From Prostheceraeus crozeri (Eukaryota; Platyhelminthes; Polycladida; Euryleptidae): DNA of 64,000 nucleotides. Under the pieces are notes generated by a model, which did not search any database, had not been told where the DNA came from, and saw nothing but the letters and a program-made list of their open reading frames with translations. Of the stretch, positions 48,144-57,389 are shown piece after piece. The position numbers were made by a program, and so were the translations under genes. The stretch lies in NCBI GenBank assembly GCA_907163375.1, contig CAJQUW010007295.1, positions 203,072 to 267,071 of the forward strand, written 5' to 3'. The first letter of the stretch is position 1. The number at the start of each line of letters is the position of its first letter.

Positions 48144-49989
48144 ATGCCGACTTTTCTACAAGAGGGTGATGTATCGATACGTCTCATAGACAAAGAAGTA
48201 AAGAATAAGTTTCGGTGGCAATGGCTTTCTGATCACGAGGAAGTGGATATCGATAAAGTGAAATACAAATTGAGCTATAATTGTTTCAAGAAGACCAATG
48301 ATCCCGGTAAAGTCTGGTGTACCCTTTGTATGGAACATATCATCTACGGATCCAGCGGTAAGACAGCACTAAAAAAACATTTGTCCTATGATGCTCACAA
48401 GCGCAAATGGCTGGATTGCCACAACTCCACACGGATAGTATCAAACAAGGATGACTGCTTTGTTGAGACACCGACTGAGAGAAAAGGTGTGCTCAAACCT
48501 CTCAGTGACCGGATTGTTGGACAAGAAGCCTTAGTACTCGCAGTTCTTGCTGAACACAGTCTTCCCATGACTATGAGTCAGGTGTTGATTGATTTGTCTA
48601 AGGAGTTGAATAAAGATCCGAAAGCATTGGCCAATCTCAGTATGAGTAGAACAACTGCTACCTACAAAATGAAATTTGGCTTGAGTAGAACCGTGATGGA
48701 TCACATCATCAATCAGATGAAAACAGGTCCATTTTCCCTTAACGTGGATGAGTGCACATCTGTAACCAGGAAACGGGTGCTGGCTATTCTCGTTAACTAT
48801 TTTTCCGATAAAGAAGGACGATCATGGTGGAACATCTGGAGGCTGTTTCTCTTCACAGTGTCGATACGGAGTCGGTCTATGTTGCTCTTTGCAACACAAT
48901 GGATCAACATGAGATACCGTGGCAGAACCTCATTACAATTTTGATGGACTCTTGTTCGGTAATGAGGGGTTCCAAGAATGGACTAGAGAAGCGCATTAGA
49001 GAAGAGAAAGCTCCTGCATTGCTCGACATCGATGGTGACATATGTCATCACCTACACAACGCGTCCAAGAGGTTTACCTCCGCTTTTCGCGGTCATGTTG
49101 AAGGCCTGTTGAAGGACTTGCACAATGACATGAAATGGTCAGCCGACCTGAAGGCACTGATGATAGAATTGGGCGAATTGATGAATGTGTCATATGTGTT
49201 ACCCGAACAGTTTGCGCCGCATAGGTGGATGTCGTGCTATGATGCATCAATAGCTCTTCTCAGGTCATTGGAAGTGTACGTCGTGTTTTACTTTGGATTT
49301 CTTCGTCCTTCTGATCGGTTTTCCTACCAGGAAATTGTGGATGAGATTCTAGATGAGAGACAACCAATCAATGCTCACAGAATAAAAGAAATTTGGAAAA
49401 CTTTGGCTGACAAGAATCTGACGCAAGATGGCAGGGACCGAAAGGATCGAATCATTCAAAAGTTAATCATTGAAGAAAAGAAAACTCAGTTGGTGGTTAA
49501 CTTCTATACCGCTGTGCTACCCATACTGAAAGAATTCGTTCTGTTGTTCCAATCCAAACGCCCTCTGGTTCACCACCTTCATGACCATTTGGAAGCTCTC
49601 ATGCGCCAATTCTTTGCGTGTTTTGTGAAGCAGGAATCACTTCGCAATTTGTCCACCAAGGAACTTTTGACCCTAAACTTTGCAACAGAGAATCTGCTTC
49701 CCCTCAAGGATATATTCGTCGGAAAAGCGTCATCAATTATCCGAAGATCGGATGTTGATTGGGTAGTGTCGGAGTTTCTGAGCTCGGCTGTCTCCGGGTA
49801 TCTTCAATGTGCCAAGTATTTGCAGGCGAAGTTGCCTCTTGACAATAACAATCTGCGGATCGCATCCGCTTTGGATCCCGCATTGAGAGCTCACCACGTT
49901 CAGCTCAGTCTCTTAAAAGAATTGAAGTACATTTTGCCTACAATGCTGGAGGAGGATGAACATGCGTTTTTTGATGCAGAAGTCCACGG
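48144..49989 (+). pseudogene. hAT-like gene exon 1 (zinc finger and catalytic fold)
   Basis: Frame 1 runs to about 48820 (…LAILVNYFSDKEG) and the continuation is one base out of frame from 48824 (MVEHLEAVSLHSVD). Ends GG|GTAAAT in phase 2. Confidence 0.75.
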
Positions 49990-50443
49990 GTAAATGATAA
50001 CTTTCATAGCGTAGATTTTCTTTATTCATGAACAATGAAGTAGTAACAAACTAAGAAAAAAAGAGATACAGCGATATGCAAAAAACAATCTAAGATAATT
50101 TCGCTTAGAGTTTTCACGTGATTTTCTCTCCTGATTATGTACTCAAATGATGCTGGCGAACATTCAATGAATAATCAGTAATCCTGTTAAGCACGTACGT
50201 CTGCATTACATGTATATGTGTATGACTAATGGTCAATACACGGTTTTACATAGCCTATCTGTCGAATTTAAGCCTATACATATTTCATTCGTGCTTAATG
50301 TTAAAAGCTAATGAATTGCTAAATGAAATAATGTTTATATTGTATGAATATTGTATTTTTTAGAGCTGGAGCCCTGTTTTGATGCAATTCAACTGTCAGC
50401 AAAGCTAAATGAAATTGAAGAATTTAAATTTTCATTTTTGCAG

Positions 50444-50597
50444 CTTTGTTGTTGATATGAGTCTCCCTCCTTTTTCGGAGGAAGGTGAAACTCCGGATCG
50501 TATTGACGAATGGTGGCACAAAGTCAAAGGCACAAATCGCTATCCTTTGTTGAGAAAATTAGCACTGACAATGTGCACTATCTTTCACGGACCACAG
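50444..50597 (+). pseudogene. hAT-like gene exon 2
   Basis: Acceptor catttttgcag, donor CCACAG|GTAATC. Encodes FVVDMSLPPFSEEG and LRKLALTMCTIFHGPQ. Joins exon 1 and exon 3 in phase. Confidence 0.75.
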
Positions 50598-51111
50598 GTA
50601 ATCTTTTTTATATTGTACCATAAAGAGGATTGGACGGCTTGGACTATATTCAAATGTTCTTAAACATCAATTAGGGCCTACATCTGTGTAATTTATGAGA
50701 GTGCAGTGTATAGCCTACTATCAGGTCGGAGAACGGTGTATGCACGTCCTGCATATTTATGTAATCTTCTATATTAGTTTGCATTCTGCCTAAGAACTTA
50801 ATTCACATTCGGCAATTTTATCTTTTCCTGACAATTTTCATCACTTTCGTAATTTTCTAGTAACAGGTACAGTGTAGAAACATATGCATTTATCTGTCAA
50901 AATTCGCTAAATTCGAAGTGACACATTTTTAATAGATGATTTTACGCCAAGATTTCTTGAAATTGAAGTTAGGCCATCAGTTTCATATTATGTCTACAGG
51001 CTGTGTACGATACTTTCTTCGCTTAGGCTACTATATCCGAGTTGTTGTGCTGTGCATGTACATACAGTTAGCATTGCTTTTTGTCAGGTGGAGTCCAGCT
51101 TCAACACCATG

Positions 51112-52147
51112 TATTGATAAAAATTTTCCGGAAAATTATGGAAAAAATTGGAAAATTTTGGAAAATATTGGAAAATTATTTAAAATTTTGGAAAATTTTG
51201 AAAGTTTGGATTTTTTGATAGGCCTCATAATTTGAGCGCTTCCACTACCGAGGCAGCTTAAGCACCAATAAATTGGTTCTAAAACTATTAATTTCATCAT
51301 TATTTCGATTAAAGTTATCGTAGTAATACGAGTTCCGTCCGCGGATTTTGAACATTCACCAGTGGCAATTGTGCCATTTTGTTAGCACTTTTAATTATCA
51401 CACAGACACCGTTTGGGATAACGTGAATCTTGCTTTACAATAGAGGTATAATTTCATGCAATGTGGAAGATCTGGAGCAAAAATAATTTTGGAGTTTGCT
51501 TGTTAGCTTGAAAGTTAAGCTTTATTGTGCAGCCTTGATCATAGTGATACAAATTCTCCATATGTTGATGAATATGTGAATTAGCACACAGTCCACGCAG
51601 CATTATACATGAGCGACCATATTGGAAGACTGTAAACTCGTGAGATATTTGGAAACTAAAGGTATCTGTGATGAGTAGAAGAATATCTATGACAGTTTCT
51701 AAGTTCTGGCATATTCTCCGATCTTCGTTGAGGACAAACTGCATGTACATCTTCCATTTCTAGGTCAGATGGTTCAGATAGTTCCAAATCGATTTCAGAT
51801 CTACCCAAATGAATTTCAGACATTTCCAGATGAATTGGAGATTCTCCAGTTGAATTTAAGATCCTTTCAAAGTTGGGTTTCTGATAGATATCTGAAATTC
51901 AATTAGAGAAATCTGAAATCCATCTAATATCTGAAATTCATTTGGAAAGATCTGAAATAGACATGGAAAGGGTGCAGTTGGTTCCAAAAGGTAACATGCA
52001 GGAATGATAGAGAAGTTTTCGGTCTTTGCATATTGCATAGTCTTTTCAAGCGACTACAACAGGTCTCCAAAACAAAGGAAAAAATGTCAATCACCAAAAA
52101 AATAAATTTCAAAATTTTCCACTGGAAAATTTTGCATTTGCATCACT
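51112..52147. mobile_element. 1.04 kb non-autonomous insertion with 9-bp target duplication
   Basis: The word aacaccatg occurs at 51103-51111 and again at 52148-52156, exactly where the third exon is interrupted; the codons on the two sides read in frame once the insert is ignored. The ends share aaaattttcc...ggaaaatt in inverted order (near 51120-51145 and 52113-52133) but are not a clean TIR. Inside are ggaaaattttgg repeats (51130-51200) and a degenerate repeat of about 30 bases around gaaattcatttgga at 51770-51960. No coding capacity. Confidence 0.7.
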
Positions 52148-52156
52148 AACACCATG

Positions 52157-52510
52157 GGAGACATTATGAACAAAAAGTCCTCCAACATGGAAGTCGACAC
52201 ATACGGATCGGTGCAACGGGTGAAGTATTTCATGACAACGAGGAATTCAAGCGCCATTAAGTTATTCAGCAAGGACTCTGCTCATCGCCTACCCTGGCTT
52301 GCATCAAACATGAAGAGGGCATATGCGCGATACCGGAAAGCCCATCCATCTGTTCCATCAATTCATCGATTAAGTACGAAAAAGTCGTACAGAGAAAGAG
52401 TGTTGCAAAGGGCCAAGCAGAGACGTGTACTTCACGCACAAAAAATGAGGAAAGAAACGCGTCTTGAGCGCTTGAGACTGCTCGCACATAAGCGCAAGGC
52501 GAGACCATGA
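52157..52510 (+). pseudogene. hAT-like gene exon 3, distal part
   Basis: Continues VESSFNTM of 51088-51111 with GDIMNKKSSNMEVDTYGS, then SVQRVKYFMTTRNSSAIKLF and an arginine/lysine-rich tail to TGA at 52508-52510. Confidence 0.75.
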
Positions 52511-53303
52511 TTCGTCCGCTTTTTCTTAAATTTCTTTTACGTGCTTGCTGTGATCAATCTAATCACGCTACTTGTTTTTTGTAATTTCGCCGTCGCATGA
52601 CTTCAACAATTGTCAGATGTCAAAATACAACAATCGTCAGATAAGCAAAGTAATGTGGGCCTAACCAATACAGCCTACACCCATTCCCTATTAAATTCAA
52701 AACGTTTTCCTATGATTGTTGGAGCCAAATGCGACGTTTCAGTAATCAACTGAAGGCGTCACTGTTCTTCTGTTAAGATTAAATCAAGACCAAGAGAGTA
52801 TTATTTTTTCTAAAGTGAATTGCAATTTATTGTTGCTTGTAATTTTCATTTGAGGTGACAACGAAAAGAAGGACAAAAGTTACTTCATTCAATAAAAGTT
52901 ACTGAAATTATTGCGACCTTTTGTTTTACAAGTTTACGTATCATTGGAGCAGGGTGTTCGTTTGGTCAGAACGCATAGTTTTTTTATACATGTATGTGCG
53001 GAATGACAGGGACCATGGCTGGGCCACCTTTATCTAAATCATTGAAATTTTTAAGTTAGTAGTAAGTAAAAGATGTCGTTGAAGTTAGCACCAACTTCAA
53101 CACCAACTTTTTGAATAGAGTTTGTACAGAATAGAAAACCACATGTACAGGTACTATTAATGACGCAGAGTTTGTACAGACAAAATTTTTTCCAAAATTC
53201 GAACTCCTTCACCTTCAAAAAGCAAATTTAAATTCGAAAAATTGGTGCAAGTATTGGTGCTACCTAGTTAGCGAGTTTGTACAGCATTCAGTAATGGGAA
53301 GAA
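52511..53303. other. Flank between the hAT-like gene and the viral block
   Basis: The word gagtttgtacag occurs at about 53117, 53167 and 53271. Whether this belongs to the host or to the end of the viral element is not clear. Confidence 0.4.
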
Positions 53304-53645
53304 GACCGTTCCAGGACACCGAAAAAATCAGAAAAGTTAAGAATCTCAAATTTGAGAATTACATTTTACACCCCCAAAATCATGACCGTTCCAGGACACC
53401 GAAAAAATCAGAAAAGTTAAGAATCTCAAATTTGAGATTAAGATCAATTTTCTCTCTCTTAAATCATGACCGTTCTAGGACACCGAAAAAATCATAAAAG
53501 TTAAGAATCTCAAATTTGTGTATTACAATTTTCTCTCTCTTAAATCATGACCGTTCTAGGACACCGAAAATCATAAAAGTTAAGAATCTAAAATTTGAGA
53601 ATTACAATTTTCACTGCTCAAATCATGACCGTTCTAGGAGACTAA
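53304..53645 (+). repeat. ~80-bp tandem repeats at the left edge of the viral block
   Basis: The word gaccgttccaggacaccg or its ttctagga variant begins at 53304, 53384, 53468, 53549 and 53627. Units continue with aaaagttaagaatctcaaat. They precede the membrane-protein gene and may be the terminal region or a promoter repeat of the element. Confidence 0.88.
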
Positions 53646-53728
53646 AATTGGTATTTTTAAAAACGTCTTTTAAATCCATTTTTCAGGTTTTTAAAATATA
53701 TTATGTAACTAAAAATATTTCTTTTAAA

Positions 53729-54451
53729 ATGGAAGAAACAAAAGTGGAAGAAACCGCAAGAATATATCCTTCGTTATCTCAATTAAAAATAAGTGAATTG
53801 AACATCGAAAAGATGAATAAAGAAAAACATAAAGATAGAGTACGTTATATGAAAGATAAGGAATCTCAATTATTATTAAGATTAGAGCATTATAAAAAAT
53901 TTAGAAAGAGATGGACTAAAGTTAAGAATGTAACACAAGGAATTGGCATATTCTTAACAATAAGTTTAGGCGCTCTCACTATTGTTATATCTTCAGGTGT
54001 TTTAGTAATTCCAGTAGTTGCTACAGCTTTAACAGGTACGGGTGTTTTTGCAACTTCACTTGTTACAATGTTAGATAAATCTTTAATAACTAAGAAACGA
54101 AAATCATTAAAATCTAAGCATTTACATATTAAAGAAGTCTATGACAAATTGCATTACTACTTTCAAAGAGTATGTGATGATAATGTTATTACGTTAGATG
54201 AGATTGAAAAATTTGATCAAATAGCTAATGAAGTGAATCAAGTATCATTTCAATTACAGTCAGAAAAAGTTGATGATAAGAATAAACAGTATGATAAAAC
54301 TTTTAGTGATGATAAAATTTCTAATGAAGAAAATGATAAAATTTTTTTAGAAGAGCTAAAAACTTTATTAGACAAAACTTTATTAAACAAAAATTTCTTA
54401 GACAAAACTTTAAACGAAAAGATGTTAGGCAACAAAGAAATAAAAAAATAA
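53729..54451 (+). CDS. Small viral membrane protein (240 codons)
   Basis: Uninterrupted from the ATG at 53729; the frame is open further upstream to 53516, but that part only translates the tandem repeats, so I reject it. The N-terminus is charged (MEETKVEETARIYPSLSQ). A basic helix is followed by two hydrophobic segments at about residues 75-95 and 97-112 (FLTISLGALTIVIS, then VIPVVATALTGTG). A charged helical region and a lysine/aspartate-rich C-terminal tail follow. It faces the ATPase gene tail to tail with about 120 bases between. I recall similar two-helix proteins next to capsid and ATPase genes in related invertebrate elements; a virion-membrane role is inference. The only gene of the block without any break besides the one at 56422. 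Confidence 0.65.
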   Translation: MEETKVEETARIYPSLSQLKISELNIEKMNKEKHKDRVRYMKDKESQLLLRLEHYKKFRKRWTKVKNVTQGIGIFLTISLGALTIVISSGVLVIPVVATALTGTGVFATSLVTMLDKSLITKKRKSLKSKHLHIKEVYDKLHYYFQRVCDDNVITLDEIEKFDQIANEVNQVSFQLQSEKVDDKNKQYDKTFSDDKISNEENDKIFLEELKTLLDKTLLNKNFLDKTLNEKMLGNKEIKK

Positions 54452-54574
54452 TTTGTTCAGTAAAATGTTTTTGCTGTATTCCAATGTTACCACAAAATTC
54501 AAATATTATATTTTAAAAAAATGGTTAAATTAAAGCTGTTAATAATAACAAAAAATATTATAACACTATTTTTA

Positions 54575-55361
54575 TCACTCGGTAAACAAATCTTCGATAA
54601 CTCTTTCATGAATTTTTTTATCAATATTAATTGTAATGAAGCCATAATCTTTTGACCAAGCCTTATTACATGATTGTTTAAATTCATATTTATCTCTTAT
54701 ACATAAATCTCTTAACAAATCACTTAAGTTTCTTGCATTTATTTCAAATAGTATAAATATATTTGCATTCTTTCTAATAACACTTCCGTCTAATGAATAC
54801 ATACTTTGTGTTAAATAAAATACACTACAGTTATTATGTCTACCTCTTGTGAAATAATTTCTCTGAACTGACTGATTTCTGTCATTAACACAATCATCAA
54901 AAATTACACAATATTTCATTGTTTTATCTAGTTTACTAGGATCTTGCATATTACCACTGTCATCTATTAATTGTATCTTTATATGCTTATTTTTATTGGA
55001 TTCAACTAATTGTTTATTTTTTCTGCTTCTTCACACCACAAATTTATTTCTTCTTCATATTCAGATTTTTCGTATTCTTCGAATAGAGAAGCAATTGCTG
55101 TTTTTGTAAGATTATTTTCAAATCCATATTTTAAAAATTGATAGATGGGTTGTTCTGCTGTTGTTGTATAAATTATAAGATTGTTATAATCCAAAGAATT
55201 TGGAGTCGTTAAAATTTTAAATAATAGATACGTTTTACCACATCCTGATCTTCCGCAAGTAACTGACAAAACTTTATTAGATAAATTTGGATGATGATTA
55301 AATTTAAGTTTTTTTTATTTAAAGACATTTCATTCATTTTTAAAGTAATAAATTCATCCAT
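54575..55361 (-). pseudogene. A32/FtsK-like DNA packaging ATPase 1, frameshifted
   Basis: Two open pieces, 55269-55006 and 54949-54575, plus an ATG-led N-terminal piece from 55361. Walker A is GRSGCGKT near 55240; Walker B is CVIFDDC near 54905; a TRGRHNNC box and the sensor-like YLTQSMYS follow. These are the marks of the ATPases that pump DNA into capsids of this virus lineage. The frame slips twice, in the A run near 55312 (eight A on the coding strand) and in the A run near 55015, so no full-length product is made from the sequence as given. Length, about 260 codons, is normal for the family. Confidence 0.82.
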
Positions 55362-55424
55362 TATTGAATTAGTGTTTTTTAAAATAAAATTTTAATTTTA
55401 GTTTATTTTTATTTTTTGTTTCTA

Positions 55425-55485
55425 AAAAGATTAATAAGATTAATAAGATTAATAAGATTAATAAGGTTAATAAGATTAATAATGA
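55425..55485 (+). repeat. (AAGATTAAT)n short tandem repeat
   Basis: About five to six 9-base units in the spacer between ATPase 1 and the minor-capsid candidate. Confidence 0.8.
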
Positions 55486-55534
55486 TAATGATAAGAATAA
55501 AAAAAATTAAACTTCTCTAGTGTAGCATGAAAGT

Positions 55535-56338
55535 TTATACCTCCCGAACCAAAAGATCTATCATAATCTCTTCACCTCAAAAATTTATTTCTTGTCCTTT
55601 TTCATCAGTGATTCTAATGTTAATTTTGTTAATAGTTTTTCTTGTAATAGGGAAATATATTAATGTTTGTGGAATTACATTTAATCTATAACCAATGGGT
55701 ACAGTAAAAGCTGGAAAACTGAATATTAAATTTGACAATTTACCATTTATATATCCTCCTTCAATAATGTCACAATGTACAACAATTGAATTTATTTCAG
55801 TTATTTTTGGAATCTTCTCACCTAAATGATAACCTTGACTATAGGTTTGTTTATTAAATCCTAATAGCTTTGACAATGATCTATCATGATTAAAATCAAC
55901 TTGATGATTTTCGTCTAAAGTAAGAGAAAATTTATTAACTGCCGGTTCAACTGCAAAATGTAATTGTTTCTTATCTTTAAATGGTATACTTAAATGTCTC
56001 TTAATTTCATTTGATATTGATTCAACTTCGTAAGAACCAGGAAGAAAAGTTAGTACTTTCCACGTTTTGCCTTTATCAGTAGAATATCTAAATTGATCAT
56101 TCACATCTTTGATAACGTTTTGAATAGTGTTAAATGTGGAGAAACTAGTCAATGCAATTTGATAATTTTTATTTTGTTCCAAATGTAGAATGGGTTCTAA
56201 ATTACAAGTGTGTGATGAAGTAGTTGTTATAATTTTTAACGTCGTACTAAATTTTGATGAACCGAAAATCTCTGTTAGATTTTCTAAATGATTATTAATT
56301 TTGTCAAAATCTATTGATGATAATTCTCTCGAAGACAT
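55535..56338 (-). pseudogene. Penton-like minor capsid candidate, with an in-frame TGA
   Basis: Starts at ATG 56338 (MSSRELSSIDFDKINNHLEN). The body is beta-rich and ends KINIRITDEKGQEINF, then TGA at 55577-55579. The same frame continues for 13 more codons (GEEIMIDLLVREV) to TAA at 55535-55537. A C-terminus of the type RxTDxxGxxxDxxGE, followed by a short beta strand, is what I remember for minor capsid (penton-like, single jelly-roll) proteins of related elements, and the gene sits next to the packaging ATPase, as it does there. The TGA is probably a C-to-T change of an arginine CGA. Assignment rests on this tail motif and position. Confidence 0.5.
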
Positions 56339-56421
56339 TTTTAAACTAAAAAAATTAAACAGATATTTATTTATGAAATATTTTTTTATAAAAAATCATA
56401 GATAAAAATCATAGATAAAAA

Positions 56422-57243
56422 TTAGAAACAACATATTTCAGCTACACTTTTATAATCTTCTTCATTTAGAAACTTCTTTTCTAACAGTCTTTTCAATATA
56501 GCATGAATTTCATTGAAACTAGAATTATGTCCTTCTTTTATTGCCGATATTAAAATATTCAATCTATTTAGTAATTCTTGTGGATCATCTGGCAAAAATA
56601 CAGTTGTTTCTGTTTTCTGTTTTTCAGATAAACCTTTTCCTACTTTAACTCCCGTTGATAATAAATTTTCTAATTGTTTATAACGTCTAAGAGATTTTAC
56701 TACACCAACTTTATCTAACATAGCTTTGTATTTTATGAGATCTTCTACAGCATAATTTTTAAAATCTGCTCCTCTTAAAAGATCAACAAAATTTCTATCT
56801 AAACTAATAGGTTTTTTATCTGGCGTAAAAATTAATCCTCGTAAAGGTTGTGGGAATATTTCTTTTCCACCAAGATAAAATCTTGCAAATAATTTTTTAT
56901 CTAAAAAGAAAGTAGAATGTTCGAATAACATAGATTTTGGCAATTTTTTATCTATTTTTGCTTCTAACAAACCATAGTCATCTAATAGTGGTTTAAGTAC
57001 AGGATCCGCTATATTAACACGTTTTTCATTAAGTTCTTTTTCAAGAGTTTTAAATGGTTCGACAGTTTTTTCATAATCAGTTTTTACTTCTTCAGTTAAT
57101 TTTAATTCATCAAACATATCAGATTGAATACCAGCTTTTGTCATTCTATGTTGAAGATGATTTTCTTTCATAATATTTCTTTCTTTTATTAATTCGTCTA
57201 ATTGTTTTATTCTTTTAAAATTATCAGCTCTAACTTTATCCAT
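56422..57243 (-). CDS. Unrecognised viral protein beside the minor-capsid candidate (273 codons)
   Basis: Uninterrupted from ATG 57243 to 56422. The first ~100 residues are charged and helical (RIKQLDELIKERNIMKENHL). A more compact central part follows with FARFYLGGKEIFPQPLRGL and PISLDRNFVDLLRGADFKNY, and a helical C-terminus. No catalytic motif is visible to me. Position between polymerase and minor-capsid candidate suggests a structural or morphogenetic role; I do not recognise the family firmly. Confidence 0.7.
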   Translation of the reverse strand: MDKVRADNFKRIKQLDELIKERNIMKENHLQHRMTKAGIQSDMFDELKLTEEVKTDYEKTVEPFKTLEKELNEKRVNIADPVLKPLLDDYGLLEAKIDKKLPKSMLFEHSTFFLDKKLFARFYLGGKEIFPQPLRGLIFTPDKKPISLDRNFVDLLRGADFKNYAVEDLIKYKAMLDKVGVVKSLRRYKQLENLLSTGVKVGKGLSEKQKTETTVFLPDDPQELLNRLNILISAIKEGHNSSFNEIHAILKRLLEKKFLNEEDYKSVAEICCF

Positions 57244-57389
57244 TTTTATATGATAATTTTATATTATATAATATTTTTATATTATATTATTATATTATTT
57301 TATGTTATTTTATATTTTTATATTATTTTATTATATTTTATATTTTTATATTATATATAACACATTTGTCTATCTTAGAAATTAGAAAA
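57244..57389. other. AT-only spacer downstream of the polymerase
   Basis: 57250-57360 is almost entirely A and T (tattttatatt units). It separates two convergent-free, same-strand genes and may hold the polymerase 3' end and the next promoter. Confidence 0.5.

Larger units (their letters stand above)
48144..52510 (+). pseudogene. hAT-like transposase-derived gene, three exons, doubly broken
   Basis: Exons 48144-49989, 50444-50597 and 51088-52510; the last is split by an insertion at 51112-52147. With the insertion left out the exon lengths add to 2378, two more than a multiple of three, which fits the one-base frame break seen near 48815-48826. Seen in order: a CxxC...H....H zinc finger (VWCTLCMEHIIYG...HLSYDAH), the NVDECTS start of the catalytic fold, LMDSCSVMRGSKNGLE, DGDICHHLHNA, and PHRWMSCYDA. 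The C-terminal part has DMSLPPFSEEGETPDRIDEW and VESSFNTM, resembling the hAT dimerisation region. The family is widespread in invertebrates, usually without visible TIRs. Whether it is a former host gene or a mobile copy is open. Confidence 0.72.

Noticed and set aside
53516..53728. N-terminal extension of the viral membrane protein
   Set aside because: It translates the tandem repeats and starts within them; the ATG at 53729 begins the family-like sequence.
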